Assembly: GCA_946998225.1 (NCBI GenBank)
Contig: CAMPYH010000002.1
Span: 122,871 to 186,870, forward strand
Reading direction: 5' to 3'
Origin: an uncultured Clostridiaceae bacterium
GTDB taxonomy: Bacteria > Bacillota > Clostridia > TANB77 > CAG-508
DNA: 64,000 nucleotides
Shown: positions 53,703-62,661 of the stretch, piece after piece
How positions within the stretch are numbered: the stretch's first letter is position 1
How the letters are laid out: each line of letters begins with the position of its first letter
Notes under the pieces: model-generated
What the model saw: the letters and a program-made list of their open reading frames with translations, nothing else
The model's database searches: none
Told to the model about the DNA's origin: nothing
Translations under genes and position numbers: made by a program

Positions 53703-55283
53703 TTATTTATTAAATTCTTCTATTTCTTTTTCTATATCTAATCTTTTAAATATTGGTTCAACTTTTTCTTTTACTTTTATTTCACCAGTATAATCTATCT
53801 TAAAACTTTCATAATGTCTATAGTCATCTAAGATATTTAAGATATTTAGCGCTTCATTTGCTGTGTTTTCCATAAAAGGCATTATTGCTATACTTATTAA
53901 CCTTACAGCTTCCACTAAATTATATAGTACTAAATTAAGCTCTTTTTTATCTTCATTTTTATTTAATTCCCATGGCTTTTTAATATCTATATATTTATTT
54001 ATTTTATCTATACCTTTCCATATATTTTCTATTGCTTTTTGTATATGGAAAGTTTCAAATTCTCTTTCAAAATCTTCTAGCATTTCATTTAAGATGTTTT
54101 TAAATTCTTTTACTTCTTCTTTATTTTTATCCAATATATCTTTAACTTCTTCTTCAGTTAAAATTCCATTTTTATATGAATTAAGCATTCCTGCTGTTCT
54201 AGAAATTAAATTTCCCAAATCATTTGCTAAATTATAGTTATAGTTTTCTACAAAAGATCTTATTGAGAAATTTCCATCTTTATCATATGGAATCTCTTTT
54301 AATAGATATTGCTTTAAAGCATCAATTCCATACTTTTTAGCAAGATCATCTGGATATATTGTATTTCCCTTAGATTTACTCATCTTTTCATTTTCTACAA
54401 CAAACCAATTATGTGCAAAAATTGTTTTTGGAAGAGGTAAATCTAATGCCATTAAAAAGATTGGCCAATAAATTGCATGAAATCTAATTATATCTTTTCC
54501 AACTATATGTACATCAGCTGGCCACCACTTATCGATCATTTCAGATTTTTCACCAGGAAGATATCCAAGTGCTGTAATATAGTTTGTAAGGGCATCAAGC
54601 CATACATATAATATGTGCTTTTCATTTTCTTTAACAGGTATTCCCCATTTAAATGATGTTCTTGTAACAGATAAATCATTTATTCCTTCTTTCAAAAATG
54701 AATTCATTATTTCATTTTTTCTAGATTCTGGAATTACAAAATTTGGATTTTCCTCATAATGTTTTATAAGTCTTTCTCTATATTTTTCCATATTGAAAAA
54801 ATATGCTTCTTCTTCCATATCTGTTAATTCTTTTCCGCAGTCAGGACATTTGTTGTCATGTTCTTTTGCTTTAGTATCTGTAACATATGTTTCACAAGAT
54901 ACACAGTATTTGCCTTTATATTTTCCTAAATATACATCACCATTTTTTAAAAAATATGAAAATATTTTTTGTACAGCTTCAACATGAAAATCATTTGTAG
55001 TACGCATAAATATATCATAATTAATATCTAGTTTCTTCCATAATTCTTTTGCATATTCAGCCATATCATCTACATATTCTTGTGGTTTCACATTTGCTTC
55101 TAATGCTTTCTCTTCTATCTTTTGTCCGTGTTCATCAAGTCCTGTTAATAAATATGTTTCAAATCCTCTTTGTTTTTTATATCTTTTAATTGTATCTGCA
55201 AGTATTGTTGTATATGCAGTACCTATATGGAATCTTCCACTTGGGTAATATATTGGTGTTGTTACATAATATTTTTTATCCAT
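53703..55283 (-). CDS. metG: methionyl-tRNA synthetase
   Basis: Charges tRNA-Met. 526 residues: N-terminal YPSGRFHIGTAYTT (HIGH class I motif), zinc knuckle CVSCETYVTD...CPDCGKEL, WADVHIVGKDIIRFHAIYWP, and KMSKSKGNTIYP. It lacks the C-terminal Trbp111-like tRNA-binding/dimerisation domain found in ~650-residue Bacillus enzymes. It overlaps the prfB stop by 8 bases. Confidence 0.98.
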   Translation of the reverse strand: MDKKYYVTTPIYYPSGRFHIGTAYTTILADTIKRYKKQRGFETYLLTGLDEHGQKIEEKALEANVKPQEYVDDMAEYAKELWKKLDINYDIFMRTTNDFHVEAVQKIFSYFLKNGDVYLGKYKGKYCVSCETYVTDTKAKEHDNKCPDCGKELTDMEEEAYFFNMEKYRERLIKHYEENPNFVIPESRKNEIMNSFLKEGINDLSVTRTSFKWGIPVKENEKHILYVWLDALTNYITALGYLPGEKSEMIDKWWPADVHIVGKDIIRFHAIYWPIFLMALDLPLPKTIFAHNWFVVENEKMSKSKGNTIYPDDLAKKYGIDALKQYLLKEIPYDKDGNFSIRSFVENYNYNLANDLGNLISRTAGMLNSYKNGILTEEEVKDILDKNKEEVKEFKNILNEMLEDFEREFETFHIQKAIENIWKGIDKINKYIDIKKPWELNKNEDKKELNLVLYNLVEAVRLISIAIMPFMENTANEALNILNILDDYRHYESFKIDYTGEIKVKEKVEPIFKRLDIEKEIEEFNK

Positions 55284-56389
55284 TATTTTTCACCTCTTTT
55301 TCTAAATATGTTTTAATAAATCCATCTAAATTTCCATTTAAAACAGATTCAACATTTCCTTCCTCATAATTTGTTCTATGATCTTTTACCAAACTATATG
55401 GTTGCATAACATATGATCTTATTTGATTAGCCCAGCTTGAATGTATTGTTTCTCCTTTTAGCTCTTTAATTTTTTCTTTATTTTCTTCTTCCTTCTTAAA
55501 AAGCAATTTTGATTTTAATATCTTCATAGCTATTTCTTTATTTTTACTTTGTGATCTTTCAGCTTCACAGCTTACACTAATATTTGTAGGCAAATGTGTT
55601 ATTCTTACAGCTGTTTCGACCTTATTTACATTTTGTCCGCCTTTTCCTCCAGATCTATATGTATCTATTTTAAGATCATTTAAATCTATATCTACATCAT
55701 TTTCTAAATTTATCTCTGGTATAACCTCAACACCTGCAAATGTAGTATGTCTTCTTTTATTTGCATCGAATGGAGATATTCTAACTAATCTATGTGTTCC
55801 ATGCTCGCTTTTTAAATATCCATATGCGTTTTCACCTTTAACTAAAAAGCTTACACTTTTAAGTCCTACCTCATCGCCTTTTTGAAAATCTAAAACATCT
55901 ACTTTAAATCCTTTTCCATCGGCCCATTTAATATACATATTAAATAGCATTTCGGTCCAGTCATTGCTTTCAGTTCCGCCTGCACCTTGAAAAATATTTA
56001 CAATTGCATTATTGTGCGAATATTTATCTTTAAATATTTTAGATATTTTAATCTCATCTATCTTTTCTTTCAGCCTAAATATTTCTTCATCTATGCTTAA
56101 AACCATTTCATTTAATTCATCATCTTTTATTTTATATTTTAGATCTTTTAAATATTTTAAATCTAGAATATTTTTATCTATTTCTTCAGTAATACTTTTA
56201 AATTCATCTAAGCTTTCTTTATATTTAGCAAGTTTAACACTTATATCTCTTGCATCATCTCTTGACCAAAAATTTTCTAAAAGCATCATACTATTAATAT
56301 CTTTAATATTCTTTTCTAAAACTAAAGGATCAAAGTAACTCCTTTAATTCATTTTTTAAAACTTCTAACTCTTCTATCTTCTTATCCAT
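55276..56389 (-). CDS. prfB: peptide chain release factor 2, with programmed +1 frameshift
   Basis: RF2 recognises UAA and UGA. The gene starts at the ATG 56387-56389; after 19 codons the zero frame hits CTT TGA (TGA at 56330-56332), and translation must slip +1 to continue through GAT CCT to the stop at 55276. An AGGAG lies a few bases before the CTTTGA, as in the classical autoregulatory RF2 frameshift. The joined product is about 370 residues, normal for RF2. Motifs: SPFDANKRRHTTF (codon-recognition SPF) and SGGKGGQNVNKVETAVR (GGQ). Reading only from the downstream ATG would give a falsely shortened protein. It heads the prfB-metG-greA unit. Confidence 0.96.
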
Positions 56390-56412
56390 TAGTATCCTTT
56401 ATATTATATTAT

Positions 56413-56450
56413 AAATACCTATTACGTCGCAGATGACATAATAGGTATTT
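56413..56450 (-). terminator. hairpin after tRNA-Ser, probable terminator
   Basis: A long stem, 12 bp AAATACCTATTA/TAATAGGTATTT plus an inner GTC/GAC, between tRNA-Ser and prfB. The T run on the minus strand is poor (TTTATAATAT). Confidence 0.55.
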
Positions 56451-56451
56451 T

Positions 56452-56545
56452 TGGCGGAGAGTGAGGGATTCGAACCCTCGCGGCGGAAAAACTCCACCCT
56501 ACAGGTTTAGCAAACCCGCCCCTTCAGCCTCTTGGGTAACTCTCC
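56452..56545 (-). tRNA. tRNA-Ser (anticodon GCT)
   Basis: A 94-base tRNA with a long variable arm, as expected for serine. Acceptor stem GGAGAGT/ACTCTCC, discriminator G, encoded CCA at 56452-56454. The anticodon loop reads TTTGCTAAA (GCT, reading AGC/AGU). The T loop GTTCGAATCC is standard. Confidence 0.96.
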
Positions 56546-56593
56546 AGACTGCTTTTATATTAGCATTTTATACTTTCTTTGTCAATCCATTTA

Positions 56594-57337
56594 TTACAAG
56601 CTATTATCTAATATTTTAAAAAATACATCACTTATTTTCTCATTAATTTCTATTAAATTTTCATTCTTTCCTATAGATACTTTATCTAAATTAATTATTC
56701 CAACAGGTTTTCCTTTTGCTAAAAACATATTTGGTATATATGCTATAGGATAAACTAAAAGTGATGAACCAAGTACTAAAAGACTATCTGCATCATCTAT
56801 AAGTTCTTGTATTTTTTTCATATCTTTAAGCTCTTCACCATATAAAACAACATCAGGTCTAATAAGACCACCACAAGTACAAAATATTTCTCTATCTTCA
56901 AGCATTTCGTTCATATCATATTTTTTATTACATTTAGTGCAATAAAAATCTATTAAATTTCCGTGTGCTTCCACCACATTTTTACTTCCAGCTTTTTTAT
57001 GAAGGCCGTCTATGTTTTGTGTAATTACTCCTAAAACCCCGCCTTCTTTTTCAAGATTCGCAATTTTATTATATACATCCGTAGGAAAAGCTTCTTTGTA
57101 GTTCATATTCTCCCTAATATATTCATAAAACAATTCAGGATTTTTCATTAAAAAATCATGTGAAAGAATATATTCTGGATCTAGATTATAAAAGTTTTTA
57201 GAATATAAACCATCTTTTGATCTAAAGTCTGGTATGCCCGCTTCTTTTGAAAGACCTGCTCCGCTTAAAACTAATATTTTCGTTTTATCTTTAAACATAT
57301 CTCTCATTTTATTAATATTTTCTAAACTTTTTTCCAT
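56594..57337 (-). CDS. NAD-dependent protein deacylase (sirtuin)
   Basis: A 247-residue Sir2-family enzyme that removes acyl groups from lysine using NAD+. Diagnostic motifs: LSGAGLSKEAGIPDFRS, TQNIDGLHKKAG, catalytic HGN (EAHGNLIDFYC), zinc cysteines CTKC and CTCGG, and RPDVVLYGE, LVLGSSLLVYP, IINLD. It has AGGAGAAAT before the ATG. It stands between tmRNA and tRNA-Ser. In acetyl-phosphate producing cells (pta-ackA here) non-enzymatic lysine acetylation is a plausible target, but that is inference. Confidence 0.95.
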   Translation of the reverse strand: MEKSLENINKMRDMFKDKTKILVLSGAGLSKEAGIPDFRSKDGLYSKNFYNLDPEYILSHDFLMKNPELFYEYIRENMNYKEAFPTDVYNKIANLEKEGGVLGVITQNIDGLHKKAGSKNVVEAHGNLIDFYCTKCNKKYDMNEMLEDREIFCTCGGLIRPDVVLYGEELKDMKKIQELIDDADSLLVLGSSLLVYPIAYIPNMFLAKGKPVGIINLDKVSIGKNENLIEINEKISDVFFKILDNSL

Positions 57338-57402
57338 ATATTTCTCCTACTTGAATATATAAAAATAATAAATAAAAAACCAATCATATCGATTGATTTT
57401 AA

Positions 57403-57759
57403 TGGTGGAGACGAGGAGACTCGAACTCCTGTCCAAAAGTAAAGACATTAGCTTTCTCCGAGTGCAGTATATTTTGAAATTTCAAATTTATTCTTAAAAT
57501 ATACAAAATGAATAAATTCTAACTTATATTTACTAAATTAAAGATATAAGTTTCTCTTTAATTAGTCTTCTTTTAGGTTCAAGATAATAAAACGAAAGAA
57601 GACACGTTTTAAAATCTTTCTTACGACTTACAAATTAAGCTGCGTAAGCAAATTCATTTTGTTCTGCATTTATATGCTTTGTGTATTTTTAAAGTGGCCT
57701 CACCCCACTACTCGCTTTTCTAATCTCTAAAACACTTTTGTCGAAACCAAAACGTCCCC
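57403..57759 (-). ncRNA. ssrA: transfer-messenger RNA (tmRNA)
   Basis: A 357-base tmRNA. The 5' end reads GGGGACGTTTTGGTTTCGAC (from 57759) and the 3' end has the tRNA-like GGTTCGAG-type T arm (GAGTTCGAGTCTC) and acceptor ending in CCA (57403-57405). The tag reading frame runs from GCA at 57665-57667 to TAA at 57635-57637 and would encode AEQNEFAYAA, ending in the -AA degron used by ClpXP. tmRNA with SmpB frees stalled ribosomes. Confidence 0.95.
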
Positions 57760-57770
57760 ATATTTGAAAT

Positions 57771-57788
57771 AAAGCTCTTACGAGCTTT
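57771..57788 (-). terminator. hairpin between rpmF and tmRNA
   Basis: AAAGCTC/GAGCTTT stem with a 4-base loop and a weak T-rich flank (ATTTCAAAT) right at the tmRNA 5' end. It could terminate rpmF or serve processing of the tmRNA precursor. Confidence 0.5.
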
Positions 57789-57791
57789 ATT

Positions 57792-57974
57792 TTATTTTTT
57801 CATTTCTTTAACTTCTTTATTATCATAATATCCACAACTATCACACATTCTATGTTGAACCATTAGTTCTCCGCAATGTGGACATTTAACTAAGTTTTTT
57901 GAATCTATTGTCCATGCTGAATTTCTTCTTAAAGCTGATCTTCTTTTTGATTGTCTTCTTTTTGGTACTGCCAT
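57792..57974 (-). CDS. rpmF: 50S ribosomal protein L32
   Basis: 60 residues, the family's normal size. MAVPKRRQSKRRSALRRNSAW start and a zinc-binding four-cysteine form (CPHCGEL...CDSCGYY). GAGGGAGATAAA precedes the ATG. The DUF177 (YceD) gene that normally precedes rpmF is absent; a consensus promoter and a GCACA/TGTGC hairpin in the ~75-base leader (58016-58031) precede it instead. Confidence 0.98.
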   Translation of the reverse strand: MAVPKRRQSKRRSALRRNSAWTIDSKNLVKCPHCGELMVQHRMCDSCGYYDNKEVKEMKK

Positions 57975-58047
57975 TTTATCTCCCTCTTCTTAATTTACAA
58001 TTTTAAAATATATAAGCACATCAATGTGTGCCTGTTAATTCATAATA

Positions 58048-58076
58048 ATTTTACATTCTTTTAGTTTTTTTGTCAA
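58048..58076 (-). promoter_or_regulatory. rpmF promoter
   Basis: -35 TTGACA (58071-58076), 17-base spacer, -10 TAAAAT (58048-58053) on the minus strand, between capA and rpmF. The leader it makes carries a small hairpin at 58016-58031. Confidence 0.85.
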
Positions 58077-58095
58077 ATAGTAAAGCACACTTTTT

Positions 58096-59286
58096 CTATT
58101 TTACCACCTTTACATCACTTAAAAGACTTGTTAATATCTTTGAATATTTATTAAAATATACATCTTTGCCTGGTAAATCATTATTTGTTAACTTATCAAA
58201 AGGTATAAGTTTAAACTTATTAGATTTTTTAGTAAACATAAGTTTAGTCTCTATATTATCTACTGTAAGTTCTCCTTTTTTAAGTTTAATATCCATTGAT
58301 GTAAGTCCACCTATTAAATTATCTGTTGGAAATTGTGAACTTATGAAATTTCCCATAGAATAAACTACAACAGTTTTATTTATTCTCTCTATTGGTTGAA
58401 TAATATGTGAGTGATTTCCTAAAATTATATCTACACCCATTTCTGAAAGTTCTTTTGCAATCTTCTTTTGATTTGGAGATATATCACTTCTGTTTTCCCA
58501 TCCCCAATGTATTGCTACAATTACTACGTCTACCTTATCTCTTACTCTTTCAATTTGCTTTTTAGCTCTTTCTTTAGAATAAATATTTACCTCATATGGA
58601 CGTTTTGGATATAGCCCATTTGAAAGTGCTTCTTCTCTATATGAAAGCATTGTATATTTAATTCCGTTTTTTTCTCTTATATCTATTTTATTTGCTTCTT
58701 CTTCTGATGATGCACTACCATGAAACATTACTTGATCTTTCTTCTTATTCCAATATCTCATTGAAGCATCTACACCTTTAGATCCTTTGTCTAATGTATG
58801 ATTGTTTGCAAGTGATACTATATTAAAACCTGCATCTATAAATGCATCACCTACTTGTGTTGGTGAACAGAACATTGGATAATTTGAAAGTGGAAGTTCA
58901 TCACCTGCAAGTATTGTTTCTTGATTATAATATGCTAAGTCATGTTTTTGTACTATTGGTTTAATATTTTCTAGCATTGGTTTAAAATCAAATCCACCTT
59001 TAACTCTTGCCGCTTCATATACACTATTATGTATTAAGCAGTCTCCACCTGCTATTAAGCTAATTTTCTTTTCTCTATTTTCTTCTTCCTCTTTTTTCTT
59101 TCGTTCTTCTTCAGCTTTTCTTACCTTTTCCTCTTGAGCTTGTTTTTGTTTTAAGCTTTCTAATCTTTTATTTTTTCCTTCTTTGTATAAAGTTATTCCA
59201 TAAAAAGTACCTAGAGAAATAATTATTAATGTAGTAAATAATATAAACAACTTTTTAAATACATTTTTCTTACCATGTTTTCCCAT
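58096..59286 (-). CDS. CapA (PgsA-type) family poly-gamma-glutamate/metallophosphatase-like protein
   Basis: A 396-residue membrane-anchored protein: one N-terminal helix (about 12-30), a charged Glu/Lys/Arg coiled linker (about 32-75, EERKKKEEEENREKK) and an external CapA domain with LIAGGDCLIH, YYNQETILAG, SLANNHTLDKG, VDVVIVAIHWGWE and DIILGNHSHIIQP, and YSMGNFISSQ. These are the metallophosphoesterase-like motifs of PgsA/CapA. In some species this supports polyglutamate capsules, but no capB/capC are here, so a capsule role is unsupported. Confidence 0.92.
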   Translation of the reverse strand: MGKHGKKNVFKKLFILFTTLIIISLGTFYGITLYKEGKNKRLESLKQKQAQEEKVRKAEEERKKKEEEENREKKISLIAGGDCLIHNSVYEAARVKGGFDFKPMLENIKPIVQKHDLAYYNQETILAGDELPLSNYPMFCSPTQVGDAFIDAGFNIVSLANNHTLDKGSKGVDASMRYWNKKKDQVMFHGSASSEEEANKIDIREKNGIKYTMLSYREEALSNGLYPKRPYEVNIYSKERAKKQIERVRDKVDVVIVAIHWGWENRSDISPNQKKIAKELSEMGVDIILGNHSHIIQPIERINKTVVVYSMGNFISSQFPTDNLIGGLTSMDIKLKKGELTVDNIETKLMFTKKSNKFKLIPFDKLTNNDLPGKDVYFNKYSKILTSLLSDVKVVK

Positions 59287-59356
59287 ATTTTATTCCTTCC
59301 TTATACATATATTTATAGTCTATATATAATTATATATTTTTTCTACAACATATTTT

Positions 59357-61159
59357 TTAATCATCTCCAAATTTTAAAACAGATAAAAACGCTTCTTGTG
59401 GTACTTCAACATTACCTACTTGTTTCATTCTCTTTTTACCCTTTTTTTGTTTTTCAAGAAGTTTTTTCTTTCTAGATATATCACCGCCATAACATTTAGC
59501 AAGCACGTCTTTTCTTACAGCTCTTACTGTTTCTCTTGCAATTATCTTTCCTCCAATAACTGCTTGTATTGGAACTTCAAATAATTGTCTTGGAATTTCA
59601 TCTTTTAATTTTTCTGCAATTTTTCTTCCTCTTGCATATGCACTTTCCTTATGTACTATAAAAGATAAAGCATCAACAACTTCTCCATTTATGTGTATAT
59701 CTAATTTTACAAGATCTGACTCTACATATCTTCCAAAAGTATAGTTTACTGATGCATAACCTCTTGTTTGTGATTTAATAAAATCAAAGAAATCATAGAT
59801 TATTTCATTAAGTGGCATCTCATACTCCACATTAACTCTAGTTTCATCAAGATATGTCATAGATTTATATATTCCTCTTCTATCTTGGCATACTTTCATA
59901 ACATTACCTATATATTCTGTTGGAATTATTATTTCAACATTCATAAGTGGTTCTTCTATTTTTTCTATTTCAACAGGATCTGGTAAATCTGCTGGATTAT
60001 ATAGATTTAAAACATCTCCTTTTTTAGTATATACCTTGTATATAACTGATGGTGCTGTTGTAATAATTGGTATATTAAATTCTCTTTCAATTCTTTCTAT
60101 GGTTATCTCTAAATGAAGTAAACCTAAAAATCCACACCTAAATCCAAATCCTAAAGCTTTTGATGTTTCTGGTTCAAATTCAAATGCCGCATCATTTAAT
60201 TTTAATTTCTCATTTGCCTCTTTTAAAGCATTGTAGTCTTCACCATCTATTGGATACATTCCACAATATACCATTGATATACTTGGCTTATATCCTGGAA
60301 GTGGTACTATATTTATGTTTTCTTTATGTGTTACAGTATCTCCTACTTGTACATCTTTTGCTTCTTTAATACTTGCTGCAAAATATCCTACTTCACCAGC
60401 TTTAAGTTCAGTTCCTTCATTTAAGCTTCCTGCTCTAAATGTTCCAATTTCATTTATTTCAAAAACTTTTCCGCCTTGAATAAATCTAATCTCTTCATCC
60501 TTTTTAAGTTTTCCATCCATAACTCTAATATATGTTACAACACCTAGATAGTTATCATATTTGGAATCAAAAACTAAAGCCTTTAAAGGAGCATTTACAT
60601 CTCCTTCTGGTGCAGGTATAATATCTACTATTTTATCTAAAACCATTTCCATGTTTTCACCAGTTTTGGCAGATACACATGGTATATCTTCTTCATTTAC
60701 ACCTAAAAGATCTGCTACCTCTTTTTTTACTTCTTCAGTTCTTGCATTAGGTAGATCTATTTTGTTAATAACAGGTAAAATTTCTAAGTCATTATCTAGT
60801 GCTAAATAAAGATTCGCAAGTGTTTGAGCTTCTATTCCTTGTGATGCATCTACAACTAAAATTGCCCCTTCGCATGCTGCAAGACTTCTACTTACCTCAT
60901 AATTAAAATCCACATGTCCTGGTGTATCTATTAGATTTAAAATATATTTTTTACCATCTTTTACATACTCCATTCTAACAGCTTGAGACTTAACAGTTAT
61001 TCCTCTTTCTTTTTCTATATCCATATTATCTAAAACTTGTTTAGTCATCTCTCTTTTTTCAAGTGAACCTGTCATTTCTATAAGTCTATCTGCAAGTGTA
61101 GATTTACCATGATCTATATGTGCAATAATGCTAAAATTTCTAATGTTTTCTAGTTTCAT
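59357..61159 (-). CDS. lepA: elongation factor 4 (LepA)
   Basis: A ribosome-associated GTPase that affects initiation or back-translocation. 600 residues with IAHIDHGKSTLADRL, RGITVKSQAVRM, DTPGHVDFNYEV, NKIDLPNA and the C-terminal domain ending KCYGGDISRKKKLLEKQKKGKKRMKQVG, which are diagnostic for LepA. AAAGGGAATA precedes the ATG. Confidence 0.98.
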   Translation of the reverse strand: MKLENIRNFSIIAHIDHGKSTLADRLIEMTGSLEKREMTKQVLDNMDIEKERGITVKSQAVRMEYVKDGKKYILNLIDTPGHVDFNYEVSRSLAACEGAILVVDASQGIEAQTLANLYLALDNDLEILPVINKIDLPNARTEEVKKEVADLLGVNEEDIPCVSAKTGENMEMVLDKIVDIIPAPEGDVNAPLKALVFDSKYDNYLGVVTYIRVMDGKLKKDEEIRFIQGGKVFEINEIGTFRAGSLNEGTELKAGEVGYFAASIKEAKDVQVGDTVTHKENINIVPLPGYKPSISMVYCGMYPIDGEDYNALKEANEKLKLNDAAFEFEPETSKALGFGFRCGFLGLLHLEITIERIEREFNIPIITTAPSVIYKVYTKKGDVLNLYNPADLPDPVEIEKIEEPLMNVEIIIPTEYIGNVMKVCQDRRGIYKSMTYLDETRVNVEYEMPLNEIIYDFFDFIKSQTRGYASVNYTFGRYVESDLVKLDIHINGEVVDALSFIVHKESAYARGRKIAEKLKDEIPRQLFEVPIQAVIGGKIIARETVRAVRKDVLAKCYGGDISRKKKLLEKQKKGKKRMKQVGNVEVPQEAFLSVLKFGDD

Positions 61160-61212
61160 TTATTCCCTTTCTTTTTTTAGATATTATACAATTTTTAACT
61201 AAAATACAATAA

Positions 61213-61242
61213 AAGAAGCATTTAAGATTTTAAATGCTTCTT
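61213..61242 (-). terminator. terminator of the sortase/surface-protein unit
   Basis: A 12-bp AAGAAGCATTTA/TAAATGCTTCTT stem with a 6-base loop followed by TTATTGTATTTT on the minus strand, 5 bases after the surface-protein stop. Confidence 0.9.
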
Positions 61243-61246
61243 AATA

Positions 61247-62647
61247 CTAATAACCTGTTTTTGGAAGAACTTTATATTTAACTTTCTTAATTTCTTTTTT
61301 AGCTTTTCTTTTTTCTCCATTTACTATTAATCTATATTCTTTAGTTGGAGCTTCTTCATGTTTTATCTCTTCAGTTATTTTGTAATCTATATCATTTGTG
61401 CTAGGTCTAAAACTTTCTTTTCCTATTACTTTTTGAGAAGTTTTATTCTTTTCAAAGCTAATCATATTATTTCTTACTACTAAAGTAGTTGTTTCATTAA
61501 ATTTAAGATCTATATTTATATCTTCTTCTAATTTTGCATAACCTTCTAGCGTCTTTTCTTCTTTTACAGAATATTTTCCTGGTAATATTTTATCTATAAC
61601 TATTTCACCTTTAGCATTAGTTTTGAAAACTTTACTATATCCATGTTCTTTAGAAGATATTCTAAACTTAACACCTTCTAAAGGTTTGTTTATCTCACCA
61701 TCAAGTTTTACTACCTTTATTTTAGTTTCATTTGTTAAAGTAATTTCATGTTTAATTTGAATATCTGCATTTATTATGCGTCCTGTATACACATAGTTTT
61801 GCAACTTTTCATCATGTGTTTTTCCATATAATACTGGATATGTTTTCATGCTTGCTTTACCTTCTATATTAATCTTATTTACCTTTTTAAGATCTTTTAT
61901 ATCTACTTTTAAATAAAATTCATCTCCTACTTTGAAAGTTTTTTTGTTTCTTCCATAAATATCTACAATCTTAGCACTCTTAACTCCAGATACTTTTAAG
62001 TCAACTTTTCCTTCTCTGGTTCCTTGTATAATATATTTTCTTTCAAGAGTTCTATTATTTAAAACAGTCCAGTCTTTACTAACACCTTCTATTTTAACTG
62101 CAACATTATTAAAAGTTCTTGTATCTTTTCTTGCATCAGTTATTATTTGTTTATATGCATTATGTATTCTATTGCTTTTTGCTGATCCATTTGAAGTATA
62201 ATAATCTAATCCTAAATTATGTTGCATTGCCCATACAGCAAATTTTGTAGCATAATATGCTTCTTTTGCATTTTGAACACCAAGCTCTTCTATTGTTTTA
62301 TATGGATAGCCGTTTATTACCGCTCTATATACAGGATCTTCTATATGTCTATTTTGCAAAGTTACTACTTGTGAGTGTATTCCAACACTTCCTACTCCAG
62401 GTCTTTCCATATTTATACAATATGCTGGAAAAAATTCTCCATCTTTTTTAGCTATGACATTCGGACAACCTTGATCTTTTGCCCCTCTTTTTAGTACATA
62501 AGGATCATAGCTTTCTCTTAAAATATTGATTTGTCCAATATCATTATTTGCAAATACTGGTACTACATTTAATATTGTCATAAATAAAAGTATTAAAGAC
62601 AATATTTTAAAACTTAATCTGTTTTTAATTTTTTTGTTATTTTTCAT
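61247..62647 (-). CDS. secreted thioester-domain-like/SpaA surface protein ending in LPKTGY
   Basis: A 466-residue secreted protein. Signal peptide: KNNKKIKNR plus a hydrophobic core and cleavage after VFA (about residue 33). An N-terminal Cys-Gln thioester (TQXA-like) domain follows: the cysteine is kept (AYCIN, Cys77), but the second motif reads YATKFAVW, so the usual Gln of TQxA(I/V)W is a Lys (Lys135). A SpaA/Cna-B-like fold (about 305-395, KVVKLDGEINKPLEGVKF...GKYSVKEEKTLEGYA) follows, then a Lys-rich tail. The sortase motif LPKTG is the very end (LPKTGY, then TAG), with no hydrophobic helix or basic tail. The sortase gene is directly upstream (14-base gap). It may be a modified or decayed adhesin. 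Confidence 0.85.
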   Translation of the reverse strand: MKNNKKIKNRLSFKILSLILLFMTILNVVPVFANNDIGQINILRESYDPYVLKRGAKDQGCPNVIAKKDGEFFPAYCINMERPGVGSVGIHSQVVTLQNRHIEDPVYRAVINGYPYKTIEELGVQNAKEAYYATKFAVWAMQHNLGLDYYTSNGSAKSNRIHNAYKQIITDARKDTRTFNNVAVKIEGVSKDWTVLNNRTLERKYIIQGTREGKVDLKVSGVKSAKIVDIYGRNKKTFKVGDEFYLKVDIKDLKKVNKINIEGKASMKTYPVLYGKTHDEKLQNYVYTGRIINADIQIKHEITLTNETKIKVVKLDGEINKPLEGVKFRISSKEHGYSKVFKTNAKGEIVIDKILPGKYSVKEEKTLEGYAKLEEDINIDLKFNETTTLVVRNNMISFEKNKTSQKVIGKESFRPSTNDIDYKITEEIKHEEAPTKEYRLIVNGEKRKAKKEIKKVKYKVLPKTGY

Positions 62648-62661
62648 TTTTCACCTTTTAA

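Noticed and set aside
56290..56389. prfB as a pseudogene because of the early TGA
   Set aside because: The CTTTGA with upstream AGGAG is the well-known programmed frameshift, so the gene is intact.
58096..59286. A polyglutamate capsule locus
   Set aside because: Only a CapA-type protein is present; capB/capC/capD are missing, so capsule synthesis cannot be claimed.
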